The notes: generated by a model not told the origin, from the letters alone. 64,000 nucleotides of DNA from Liolophura sinensis (GCF_032854445.1 NC_088297.1:6589740-6653739), one strand, 5' to 3'. Shown: positions 1 through 10,101, counted from the first letter of the stretch. Program-made: numbers and translations.

Positions 1-198
1 TACAATGTTCATCTTGTAACTGAACATGCTATTATGATTACAATTTTCATCTTGTAACTGAGCTTTCTATTATAGTGATTACAATGTTTACCTTGTAACT
101 GAGCGTGCTCATATAATGATTACAATGTTCACCTTGTAACTGAGCATGCTAATATAATGATTACAATGTTTATCTTGTAACTGAGCATGCTATTATAA
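1..198. repeat. 41-bp satellite, leader block of island 1
   Basis: The window opens inside satellite. This stretch is a recognisable run of about five monomers that also precedes islands 3, 4, 5 and 6. Its marks are a shortened monomer at 29-40 (CTATTATGATTAC instead of CTATTATAATGATTAC) and a GAGCTTTCTATT variant at about 60-72. The satellite stops after CTATTATAA at 198, where island sequence (AACACGAG) begins. Confidence 0.9.
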
Positions 199-941
199 AA
201 CACGAGTCTCTTTAACTGGATTTAGTCTATTTCAGCTGAAGGGAAAAATGAAAGATTTAGTCTGGATAATGTGTGGGGATAAGATGAGCATTTTAGCGTG
301 TATTAGGTCCAAACTGCATCTTTGTACCGTTGATCGTTGAGAAGAAATAGAAGGCATTTCTCAATATTGGCACTTAAAAGATGGTGCCAGCTAGGAAATC
401 AGCTCTAACCCCAGTGTTCCATGTGGGATTACAGATTTTCTTTCATACTTGCATTACAATGTGACGTCAAACCCAATCATCCAGTCATTCGGTGATTACT
501 GTTACACAACAATTGAATCAAACCTTTCAGGTGTCATTTCAAGAGATCTAAAACGCTATCTAGTTAGCAACAAAGGCTTCAAAGGCTTAATTTGTGCTCT
601 TGTGTACACAGTGCTTATTAGTACACGGACCCTGTCTGTGGAATTTTGTGCATATGTCGTCATACACTCAGTTATACTGTGGACTTTCCCTCTTGTAAAC
701 ATTGCCTCTGTGCATTTTTCAGCATTGTGTAAGTACTTTAGTATTTGTATAGATATTGCTATCATTTCTTGTTAAACTTAAGTATTTTAGCTCTTATAAG
801 TCTTGTTATCTGTTCCTGTTAAATGTAATAAATTGAAAAAAAAAAAATCTGCTGGTTTTGGTTACTTTTTTGTGCGGCTAAACTGTCGTGTATTTCGAAC
901 AAGCCATCTCTTTATAATACAGATAGTTTTGGGTCGTAACA

Positions 942-1134
942 TTATTTATTTATTTATTTGGTGTACTGGGGGAAACCCACGACTACCCGCAGGTTGCCAG
1001 AAGACCTCCTCATGGACGGCAAAAAGAGGAAGCCAGCCTGAGCTGGACTTGAACTCACAGCGACCGCATCGGTTGGAAGCCCATTGCAGGGCGATGGCGT
1101 GCTGACCCCCTCGATAACTGAGGCCCTCCTCAAA
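942..1134 (-). mobile_element. SINE B, tRNA-like SINE with ATTT tail (island 1)
   Basis: On the minus strand it begins near GAGGAGGGCCTCAG and ends in an (AAAT)n tail, seen on the plus strand as repeated ATTT at 942-959. A good RNA polymerase III B-box match, GTTCAAGTC, is at 1046-1054 on the minus strand (consensus GWTCRANNC). The A box is degenerate, around TCAGCACGCC. From memory the body (GGAAACCCACGACTACCCGC on the plus strand) resembles a common mollusc repeat; this is unsearched. I found no convincing target-site duplication because both flanks are AT-rich. Probably an old, immobile copy that travels with the island. Confidence 0.7.
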
Positions 1135-1382
1135 CAAAAATTAAATAAGTAAGTAAAATGTAAAACGTTGTGAGGCCGATAGAAAATCATGTGTTTCTCT
1201 AACTGATTTCACTCCAATTTATTCTTTCATCCAGCGTGTTGACAGAGTCAGTGGAATTCGGATGTTTAAATGGTTTCAAGCAACAAAGTATCATTACTTC
1301 AAGATATTAATATAACCTGAAGTCAGGCAGCTTCTAAACCTGGATCACCGTGTTTTCCTGAATCGTTGATTAAATCAATTAA

Positions 1383-1512
1383 CACCATACTGAATCTCTG
1401 TTGCACCGTAAACACCATCCTGAATCTCTGCTGCACAGTAAATACCATCCTGAAACTCTGCTACACAGTAAGCACCATCCTGAATCTCTGCTGCACAGTA
1501 AACACCGTCAGG
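1383..1512 (+). repeat. 30-bp minisatellite, 4.3 copies (island 1)
   Basis: Starts of successive units at 1383, 1413, 1443, 1473 and 1503 are exactly 30 bp apart, each beginning CACCAT/TACCAT/CACCGT and containing CTGAATCTCTGCTGCACAG or a close variant. Because 30 is a multiple of three, both strands stay open and show a 10-residue periodic peptide (for example IQDGVYCAAE on the minus strand). That openness is a by-product of the period, not evidence for a gene. Confidence 0.92.
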
Positions 1513-1578
1513 AATTTTACACTGACTGCGATCAGATAGCATTTTTCTGTATAGACATGTATGTCGCTGTGCAACTGA

Positions 1579-1946
1579 GTGAGTGAGTGAGTGCTTGGGG
1601 TTTAACGTCGTACTCAACAATTTTTCAGTCATATGACGACGAAGGAATCATTAGGGTGCATGCACGTGTAATGTGCCTCCTTGTTGCAGGAGGACGGATT
1701 TTCACCGCTCTTTTATTTAGTGCTGCATCACTGAGACGATTTACCGAAGGCAAGTAAGCCGCCCCGCCCGAGCCATTATACTGAAACGGGTCAACCAGTC
1801 GTTGCACTATCCCCTTCATGCTGAACGCCAAACGAGGAAGTTACAACTTCCTCTTTTAAAGTCTTAGGTGTGACTCGACCAAGGATTGATCCTGGATCTA
1901 CCGGTCCCGAAGCGGACGCTCTACCAACTGTGCTATCCGGGCCGGT
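1579..1946 (-). mobile_element. SINE A, full-length tRNA-derived SINE with 12-bp TSD (island 1)
   Basis: A 368-bp element flanked by a perfect direct repeat CTGTGCAACTGA (1567-1578 and 1947-1958), the expected signature of LINE-driven retroposition. The head is tRNA-derived: minus-strand A box TAGCACAGTTGG (1924-1935) and B box GATCAATCC (1883-1891), 32 bp apart. The body contains a conserved-looking central part (ATATGACGACGAAGG on the plus strand). The 3' end is a short (TCAC)n-type tail, seen on the plus strand as GTGAGTGAGTGAGTGC at 1579. Between head and body, 1834-1853 is a nearly perfect palindrome with arms GAGGAAGTT and AACTTCCTC. It resembles tRNA-SINEs with conserved cores known from molluscs; the family name needs a search. 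It encodes no protein. Confidence 0.87.
1883..1935 (-). promoter_or_regulatory. Internal RNA polymerase III promoter of SINE A (island 1)
   Basis: The A box (1924-1935) matches TRGYNNARNNGG and the B box (1883-1891) matches GWTCRANNC, with tRNA-like spacing and sequence between. Equivalent pairs sit at 7301-7353, 40702-40754, 50655-50707 and 60893-60945. In island 3 the A box is broken by a 5-bp deletion. Whether any copy is transcribed cannot be judged from sequence. Confidence 0.65.
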
Positions 1947-2436
1947 CTGTGCAACTGACGATCAGATAACATTTATCTGTAAAGACATGTATGTCTCTGC
2001 GCCATTTACTGTACCTATGTCTTTCACTTCAGGCAAACCTTAGTCCTCCCATACATAACCCCACCTGACAAGGCTCCTACTCAGGCTATTTTATTTCCTA
2101 GTGAAAGGAAGGCTTTAAGCATACATGTTTGTACATATAATATTAGTGGTGCGAGTTTTCAGTAATCCACAATTAACATATAACAGACCTATCAAAACCC
2201 TCACAGAATCCAAACGAAGTCCACCGTAAGCACTCTGGAAAAAACATATTAGGAGCTCAAGTACGTCTATATCGCATTTTTTATTTCATTTCTAACATGA
2301 TGAGATCACAGAGCTGTTACATTTATCTGTCAAAACCGTTAGTTTAATAAGGTACATATTTGTCCTGAAAGAAAGAGACAAAGTTATTGATCTCATTAAC
2401 GTACGTGTACCTGCCGACGAGCATCAGTTACCATTA

Positions 2437-5400
2437 CTATTACAATGATTACAATGTTCATCTTGTAACTCACCATGCTGTTATTATGATTACAATGTTC
2501 ATCTTGTAACTGAACATGCTAATATAATGATAACAATGTTCATTTTGCAACTGAACATGCTTTTATACTGATTACAATGTTCATCTTGTAAATACATATG
2601 CTAAAATAATGATAACAATGTTCATCTTGTAATGAAATATGCTAATATAATGATTGCAATATTCATTTTGTAACTGAGCATGCTATTATATTGATTACAA
2701 TGATGATTTTGTAACATTTGACGCTATTATAATGATTACAATGTTCACCTTGTAACTGAGCATGCTATTATAATGATTTAAATGTTCACCTTGTCACTGA
2801 ACGTACTATTATAATAATTTTAATGTTCATTTTGTAACTGAACACGGTATTAGGTTATTATAATGTTCATCTTGTAACTGAGTATGCTTTTATAATGATT
2901 GCAATGTTCATCTTGTAACTGAACATTCTATTATAATGATTTCAATGTTCATTTTGTAACTGAACACGCTATTAAATTATTACAATGTTCATCCTGTAAC
3001 TGAACATGCTATTATAATGATTACAATGTTCATCTTGTAACTAAGCATGCTATTGTAATGATTACAATGTTCACCTTGTAACTCACCACATTATTATAAT
3101 GATTACAATGTTCATCTTGTAACTAAAAATGATATTGTAATAATTACAATGTCCATTTTGCAACTGAGCATGCTTGTATTCTGATTACAATGTTCACCTT
3201 GCAACTGATGATGTTTTTATAATGATTACAATGTTCATCTTGTAACTGAACATACAATTATAAGGATTACAATGTTCACTTTGTAACTGAACATGCTATT
3301 ACAATGATTACAATGTTCATCTTGTAACTGAACATGCTATTATGTCGATTACAATCTTCATCTTGCAACTGAGCATGATATTATAATGATTACAATGTTC
3401 ATCTTGTAATTGAACGTGCTAATATAATGAATACAATGTTCATTTTGTAACTGATGATGTTATTATAATGTTACAATATTCATCTTGTAACTGAATATGC
3501 TAATGTAATGATTACAATGTCCATTTTGCAACTGAGCATGCTTTTATACTGATTACAATGTCCACCTTGTAACTGAACATGCTATTATAATGATTTAAAT
3601 GTTCATCTTGTAACTGAGCATGTTTTTATAATGATTACAATGTTCACCTTGTAACTGAACATGCTTTTATAATGATTACAATGTTCATCTTGTAATTGAA
3701 CGTGCTAATATAATGAATACAATGTTTTTTTTGTAACTGATGATGTTATTATAATGATTACAATATTCATCTTGTAAGTTAATATGCTAATGTAATGATT
3801 ACAATGTCCATTTTGCAACTGACAATGGTTTTATACTGATTACAATGTTCACCTTGTCACTGATGATGTTTTTATAATGATTACAATGTTCATCTTGTAA
3901 CTACATATGCTATAATACTGATTACAATGTTCATCTTGTAATGAAATATGCTAATATAGTAACTGCAATATTAATTTTGTAACTGAGCATGCTATTATAT
4001 TGATTACAATGATGATTTTGTAACCGTTGACGCTATTATAATGATTACAATATTAATTTTGTAACTGAGCATGCTATTATACTGATTACAATGTTCATCT
4101 TGTAACTGAACATGCTATTATAATGATTACAATGTTCATGTTGTAACTGAACATGCTATTATACTGATAACAATGTTCATCTTGTAACTGGGCATACTAG
4201 TATAATGATTACAATGTTCATTTTGTAACTGAGCATGCCATTATACTGATTACAATTTTTATCTTTTAATTGAGCATGCTATTATAATAATTACATTGCT
4301 CATCTTGTATTTGAGCAAGCTATTATAATTATTACAATGTTCATCTTGTAATTGAGCATACTAGTATAATGATTACAATGTTAATTTTGTAACTGAGCAT
4401 GCTATTTTACTGATTACAATGTTCATCTTGTAATTGAGCATGCTATTATAATGATTACAATGTTCATGTTGTAACTGAACATGCTATTATACTGTTAACA
4501 ATGTTCATCTTGTAACTGAACATAACATTACAATAATTACAATGTTCATTTTGTAACTGAATATGCTATTATATTGATTACAATGTTCATCTTGTAACTG
4601 AACATCCTAATATAATGATTACAATGTTCATCTGGTAGCTGAGTGAGTGCTTGGGTTTTAACGTCGTTCTCTCTGGTAACTGAACATGTTATTATAATGA
4701 TTACAATGTTCATCTTGTAACTGAGCATACTAGTATAATGATTACATTGTTAATTTTGTAACTGAGCATGCTATTATACTGTTTGCAATGTTCATCTTGT
4801 AATTGAGCATGCTATTATAATGAATACAATGTTTATGTTGTTACTAAACATGCTATTATACTGATAACAATGTTCATCTTGTAACTAAGCATGATATTAT
4901 AATAATTACAATGTTCATTTAGTAAGTGAACATGCTATTATAATAATTACAATGTTCATCTTGTAACTGAACGTCCTAATATGATGATTACAATGATCAT
5001 CTTGTAAGTAAACATGTTATTATAATGATTACAATGTTCATCTTGTAAATACATATGCTAAAATAATGATAACAATGTTCATCTTGTAATGAAATATGCT
5101 ATAATAATGATTACAATGTTCATCTTGTAATGAAATATGCTAATATAATGATTGCAATATTCATTTTGTAACTAGGCATGCTATTATATTGATTACAATG
5201 ATGATTTTGTAACAGTTGACGCTATTATAATGATTACAATGTTCACCTTGTAACTGAGCATGCTATTATAATGATTTAAATGTTCACCTTGCCACTGAAC
5301 GTGCTATTATCACAATTTTAATGTTCATTTTGTAACTGAACACAGTATTAGGTTATTAAAATGTTCATCTTGTAACTGAATATGCTATTATAATGATTGC

Positions 5401-5674
5401 AATGTTTATCTTGGCACTGAACATTCTCTTATAATGGTTTCAATGTTCATTTTGTAACTGAACACGCTATTAAATTATTACAATGTTCATCCTGTAACTG
5501 AACATGCTATTATAATGATTACAATGTTCATATTGTAACTGAGCACGCTATTGTAAAGATTACAATGTTCACCTTGTAACTGAGCACATTATTATAATGA
5601 TTACAATGTTCATCTTGTACCTGAATATGCTATTGTAATGATTACAATGTCCATTTTGCAACTGAGCATACTTG
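2437..5674. repeat. 41-bp satellite array between islands 1 and 2
   Basis: About 79 monomers. The consensus-like monomer 4083-4123 reads TGATTACAATG, then TTCATCTTGTAAC, then TGAACATGCTATTATAA. Recurrent variants include GAGCATGC, GAACGTGC, GATGATG, a GTTGACGC type (starting about 2702, 4011 and 5200) and shortened 40-bp types ending GTATTAGG or CTATTAAAT. From 2437 to about 5040 it is nearly identical to 7855-10458 and to the start of the array after island 3. From about 5041 it switches to monomers resembling 29.6-30.2 kb, then joins the truncated left edge of island 2. Confidence 0.97.
4631..4683 (-). mobile_element. 5'-truncated SINE A tail inserted in a satellite monomer (copy 1)
   Basis: Twenty-nine bases at 4643-4671 match the plus-strand left end of SINE A (1587-1615; GTGAGTGC...TTTAACGTCGT) with two differences. 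They are flanked by TCTGGTAGCTGA (4631-4642) and TCTGGTAACTGA (4672-4683), a 12-bp direct repeat derived from the satellite. Removing the insert and one repeat restores an ordinary monomer. The best reading is a heavily 5'-truncated SINE retroposition, later copied with the array. Confidence 0.78.
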
Positions 5675-6359
5675 TAGTCTGGATAATGTGTGGGGATAAG
5701 ATGAGCATTTTAGCGTGTATTAGGTCCAAACTGCATCTTTGTACCGTTGATCGTTGAGAAGAAATAGAAGGCATTTCTCAATATTGGCACTTAAAAGATG
5801 GTGCCAGCTAGGAAATCAGCTCTAACCCCAGTGTTCCATGTGGGATTACAGATTTTCTTTCATACTTGCATTACAATGTGACGTCAAACCCAATCATCCA
5901 GTCATTCGGTGATTACTGTTACACAACAATTGAATCAAACCTTTCAGGTGTCATTTCAAGAGATCTAAAACGCTATCTAGTTAGCAACAAAGGCTTCAAA
6001 GGCTTAATTTGTGCTCTTGTGTACACAGTGCTTATTAGTACACGGACCCTGTCTGTGGAATTTTGTGTATATGTCGTCATACACTCAGTTATACTGTGGA
6101 CTTTCCCTCTTGTAAACATTGCCTCTGTGCATTTTTCAGCATTGTGTAAGTACTTTAGTATTTGTATAGATATTGCTATCATTTCTTGTTAAACTTAAGT
6201 ATTTTAGCTCTTATAAGTCTTGTTATCTGTTCCTGTTAAATGTAATAAATTGAAAAAAAAAAAAATCTGCTGGTTTTGGTTACTTTTTTGTGCGGCTAAA
6301 CTGTCGTGTATTTCGAACAAGCCATCTCTTTATAATACAGATAGTTTTGGGTCGTAACA

Positions 6360-6552
6360 TTATTTATTTATTTATTTGGTGTTCTGGGGGAAACCCACGA
6401 CTACCCGCAGGTTGCCAGAAGACCTCCTCATGGACGGCAAAAAGAGGAAGGCAGCCTGAGCTGGACTTGAACTCACAGCGACCGCATCGGTTGGAAGCCC
6501 ATTGCAGGGCGATGGCGTGCTGACCCCCTCGGTAACTGAGGCCCTCCTCAAA
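6360..6552 (-). mobile_element. SINE B (island 2)
   Basis: Same element and same insertion site as in island 1, so it is a copy by island duplication and not a new insertion. Private differences: GGTGTTCTGG (shared with island 3), GGCAGCCTGAG in place of GCCAGCCTGAG, and CTCGGTAACTG (shared with islands 4-6). Confidence 0.7.
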
Positions 6553-6800
6553 CAAAAATTAAATAAGTAAGTAAAATGTAAAACGTTGTGAGGCCGATAG
6601 AAAATCATGTGTTTCTCTAACTGATTTCACTCCAATTTATTCTTTCATCCAGCGTGTTGACAGAGTCAGTGGAATTCGGATGTTTAAATGGTTTCAAGCA
6701 ACAAAGTATCATTACTTCAAGATATTAATATAACCTGAAGTCAGGCAGCTTCTAAACCTGGATCACCGTGTTTTCCTGAATCGTTGATTAAATCAATTAA

Positions 6801-6930
6801 CACCATACTGAATCTCTGTTGCACCGTAAACACCATCCTGAATCTCTGCTGCACAGTAAATACCATCCTGAAACTCTGCTACACAGTAAGCACCATCCTG
6901 AATCTCTGCTGCACAGTAAACACCGTCAGG
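6801..6930 (+). repeat. 30-bp minisatellite (island 2)
   Basis: Identical in unit number and phase to the island 1 copy, so the minisatellite has not expanded or contracted since duplication. Confidence 0.9.
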
Positions 6931-6996
6931 AATTTTACACTGACTGCGATCAGATAGCATTTTTCTGTATAGACATGTATGTCGCTGTGCAACTGA

Positions 6997-7364
6997 GTGA
7001 GTGAGTGAGTGCTTGGGGTTTAACGTCGTACTCAACAATTTTTCAGTCATATGACGACGAAGGAATCATTAGGGTGCATGCACGTGTAATGTGCCTCCTT
7101 GTTGCAGGAGGACGGATTTTCACCGCTCTTTTATTTAGTGCTGCATCACTGAGACGATTTACCGAAGGCAAGTAAGCCGCCCCGCCCGAGCCATTATACT
7201 GAAACGGGTCAACCAGTCGTTGCACTATCCCCTTCATGCTGAACGCCAAACGAGGAAGTTACAACTTCCTCTTTTAAAGTCTTAGGTGTGACTCGACCAA
7301 GGATTGATCCTGGATCTACCGGTCCCGAAGCGGACGCTCTACCAACTGTGCTATCCGGGCCGGT
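6997..7364 (-). mobile_element. SINE A (island 2)
   Basis: Full length, with the CTGTGCAACTGA duplication at 6985-6996 and 7365-7376. A box, B box and the head-body palindrome arms are unchanged from island 1. Confidence 0.87.
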
Positions 7365-10048
7365 CTGTGCAACTGACGATCAGATAACATTTATCTGTAA
7401 AGACATGTATGTCTCTGCGCCATTTACTGTACCTATGTCTTTCACTTCAGGCAAACCTTAGTCCTCCCATACATAACCCCACCTGACAAGGCTCCTACTC
7501 AGGCTATTTTATTTCCTAGTGAAAGGAAGGCTTTAAGCATACATGTTTGTACATATAATATTAGTGGTGCGAGTTTTCAGTAATCCACAATTAACATATA
7601 ACAGACCTATCAAAACCCTCACAGAATCCAAACGAAGTCCACCGTAAGCACTCTGGAAAAAACATATTAGGAGCTCAAGTACGTCTATATCGCATTTTTT
7701 ATTTCATTTCTAACATGATGAGATCACAGAGCTGTTACATTTATCTGTCAAAACCGTTAGTTTAATAAGGTACATATTTGTCCTGAAAGAAAGAGACAAA
7801 GTTATTGATCTCATTAACGTACGTGTACCTGCCGACGAGCATCAGTTACCATTACTATTACAATGATTACAATGTTCATCTTGTAACTCACCATGCTGTT
7901 ATTATGATTACAATGTTCATCTTGTAACTGAACATGCTAATATAATGATAACAATGTTCATTTTGCAACTGAACATGCTTTTATACTGATAACAATGTTC
8001 ATCTTGTAAATACATATGCTAAAATAATGATAACAATGTTCATCTTGTAATGAAATATGCTAATATAATGATTGCAATATTCATTTTGTAACTGAGCATG
8101 CTATTATATTGATTACAATGATGATTTTGTAACATTTGACGCTATTATAATGATTACAATGTTCACCTTGTAACTGAGCATGCTATTATAATGATTTAAA
8201 TGTTCACCTTGTCACTGAACGTACTATTATAATAATTTTAATGTTCATTTTGTAACTGAACACGGTATTAGGATATTATAATGTTCATCTTGTAACTGAG
8301 TATGCTTTTATAATGATTGCAATGTTCATCTTGTAACTGAACATTCTATTATAATGATTTCAATGTTCATTTTGTAACTGAACACGCTATTAAATTATTA
8401 CAATGTTCATCCTGTAACTGAACATGCTATTATAATGATTACAATGTTCTTCTTGTAACTGAGCATGCTATTGTAATGATTACAATGTTCACCTTGTAAC
8501 TCACCACATTATTATAATGATTACAATGTTCATCTTGTAACTAAAAATGTTATTGTAATAATTACAATGTCCATTTTGCAACTGAGCATGCTTGTATTCT
8601 GATTACAATGTTCACCTTGCAACTGATGATGTTTTTATAATGATTACAATGTTCATCTTGTAACTGAACATACAATTATAAGGATTACAATGTTCACTTT
8701 GTAACTGAACATGCTATTACAATGATTACAATGTTCATCTTGTAACTGAACATGCTATTATGTCGATTACAATCTTCATCTTGCAACTGAGCATGATATT
8801 ATAATGATTACAATGTTCATCTTGTAATTGAACGTGCTAATATAATGAATACAATGTTCATTTTGTAACTGATGATGTTATTATAATGTTACAATATTCA
8901 TCTTGTAACTGAATATGCTAATGTAATGATTACAATGTCCATTTTGCAACTGAGCATGCTTTTATACTGATTACAATGTCCACCTTGTAACTGAACATGC
9001 TATTATAATGATTTAAATGTTCATCTTGTAACTGAGCATGTTTTTATAATGATTACAATGTTCCCCTTGTAACTGAACATGCTATTTTAATGATTACAAT
9101 GTTCATCTTGTAATTGAACGTGCTAATATAATGAATACAATGTTTTTTTTGTAACTGATGATGTTATTATAATGATTACAATATTCATCTTGTAAGTTAA
9201 TATGCTAATGTAATGATTACAATGTCCATTTTGCAACTGACAATGCTTTTATACTGATTACAATGTTCACCTTGTCACTGATGATGTTTTTATAATGATT
9301 ACAAAGTTCATCTTGTAACTACATATGCTATAATACTGATTACAATGTTCATCTTGTAATGAAATATGCTAATATAGTAACTGCAATATTAATTTTGTAA
9401 CTGAGCATGCTATTATATTGATTGCAATGATGATTTTGTAACCGTTGACGCTATTATAATGATTACAATATTAATTTTGTAACTGAGCATGCTATTATAC
9501 TGATTACAATGTTCATCTTGTAACTGAACATGCTATTATAATGATTACAATGTTCATGTTGTAACTGAACATGCTATTATACTGATAACAATGTTCATCT
9601 TGTAACTGGGCATACTAGTATAATGATTACAGTGTTCATTTTGTAACTGAGCATGCTATTATACTGATTACAATTTTTATCTTTTAATTGAGCATGCTAT
9701 TATAATAATTACATTGCTCATCTTGTATTTGAGCAAGCTATTATAATTATTACAATGTTCATCTTGTAATTGAGCATACTAGTATAATGATTACAATGTT
9801 AATTTTGTAACTGAGCATGCTATTTTACTGATTACAATGTTCATCTTGTAATTGAGCATGCTATTATAATGATTACAATGTTCATGTTGTAACTGAACAT
9901 GCTATTATACTGATAACAATGTTCATCTTGTAACTGAACATAACATTACAATAATTACAATGTTCATTTTGTAACTGAATATGCTATTATATTGATTACA
10001 ATGTTCATCTTGTAACTGAACATCCTAATATAATGATTACAATGTTAA

Positions 10049-10101
10049 TCTGGTAGCTGAGTGAGTGCTTGGGTTTTGACGTCGTTCTCTCTGGTAACTG
10101 A
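10049..10101 (-). mobile_element. Truncated SINE A tail in satellite (copy 2)
   Basis: Insert 10061-10089 between TCTGGTAGCTGA and TCTGGTAACTGA, in the same monomer context as copy 1 at a 5418-bp offset. It has one private change (TTTTGACGTCG). Confidence 0.77.

Larger units (their letters stand above)
1529..2008 (+). repeat. 50-bp tandem dimer split by SINE A (island 1)
   Basis: Two diverged copies of a 50-bp unit, 1529-1578 and 1959-2008, both start CGATCAGATA and contain AGACATGTATGTC. Removing SINE A and one copy of its target duplication places them exactly head to tail. The retroposon therefore landed at the boundary of a pre-existing dimer. The same arrangement is present in every island. 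Confidence 0.8.
199..2436 (+). repeat. Island 1, short form (non-satellite segment)
   Basis: A 2.24-kb segment of more balanced composition, bounded on both sides by 41-bp satellite. It recurs almost unchanged five more times in the window. Contents left to right: unclassified sequence 199-940 with a full CRE-like palindrome TGACGTCA at 462-469 and an AATAAA (827-832) followed closely by a 12-base A run (836-847); SINE B 942-1134; unclassified 1135-1382; a 30-bp minisatellite 1383-1512; a 50-bp dimer split by SINE A (1529-2008); unclassified 2009-2436. Compared with islands 4-6 it lacks about 197 bp after GATTACAG (434) and about 400 bp at the right end. Open frames here are short (up to 108 codons), lack recognisable domains and break in other copies, so I do not call a gene. 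Confidence 0.9.
5675..7854 (+). repeat. Island 2, short form, left-truncated
   Basis: Matches island 1 from its position 258 onward (offset 5417, then 5418 after a 13-base A run) but lacks its first 59 bp. Satellite CATACTTG runs straight into TAGTCTGGATAATG at 5674/5675 with little shared sequence, so a recombination joined satellite to the island interior. It also lacks the leader block. All internal elements are intact. The CRE-like site is at 5879-5886. Unclassified stretches correspond to those of island 1. Confidence 0.9.

Noticed and set aside
449-775. 108-codon plus-strand open frame (MHYNVTSN...) repeated in islands 1-5
   Set aside because: It has no in-frame ATG at its start (begins TTG), no recognisable domain, and is broken in island 6 by a one-base insertion near 59626. 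Identity among copies only reflects recent duplication.
827-847. AATAAA followed by an A run, possible polyadenylated retrocopy end
   Set aside because: Only three bases separate signal and A run, too close for a normal polyadenylation site. In islands 4-6 the run is interrupted, so it is more likely a slipping homopolymer.
1375-1632. 85-codon minus-strand frame with 10-residue repeats in every island
   Set aside because: Open because the underlying minisatellite unit is 30 bp; it also runs into the SINE A tail. A by-product of the repeat.
1883-1946. tRNA gene
   Set aside because: A and B boxes are present but the sequence does not fold into a full tRNA cloverleaf that I can see and is fused to a SINE body with target duplications. 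It is a SINE head.
199-2436. Autonomous DNA transposon or Helitron
   Set aside because: No terminal inverted repeats, no TC...CTRR termini with hairpin, and no transposase, helicase or Rep frame in any island.
4091-4113. Steroid-receptor type response element in each monomer
   Set aside because: The TGTTCA/TGAACA half-sites resemble nuclear receptor half-sites, but the spacing between arms is far larger than the three bases of classical elements. Recorded only as a generic dyad.
4546-4728. 60-codon minus-strand frames in satellite (MLSYKMNIV...)
   Set aside because: These are satellite plus the 29-bp SINE insert read through. 41-bp monomers rotate the frame, and the 10-kb copy loses the frame with a single substitution.
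2437-5674. CRISPR array
   Set aside because: Repeats are directly adjacent without unique spacers; every part of the 41-bp period is repeated, so this is a satellite.
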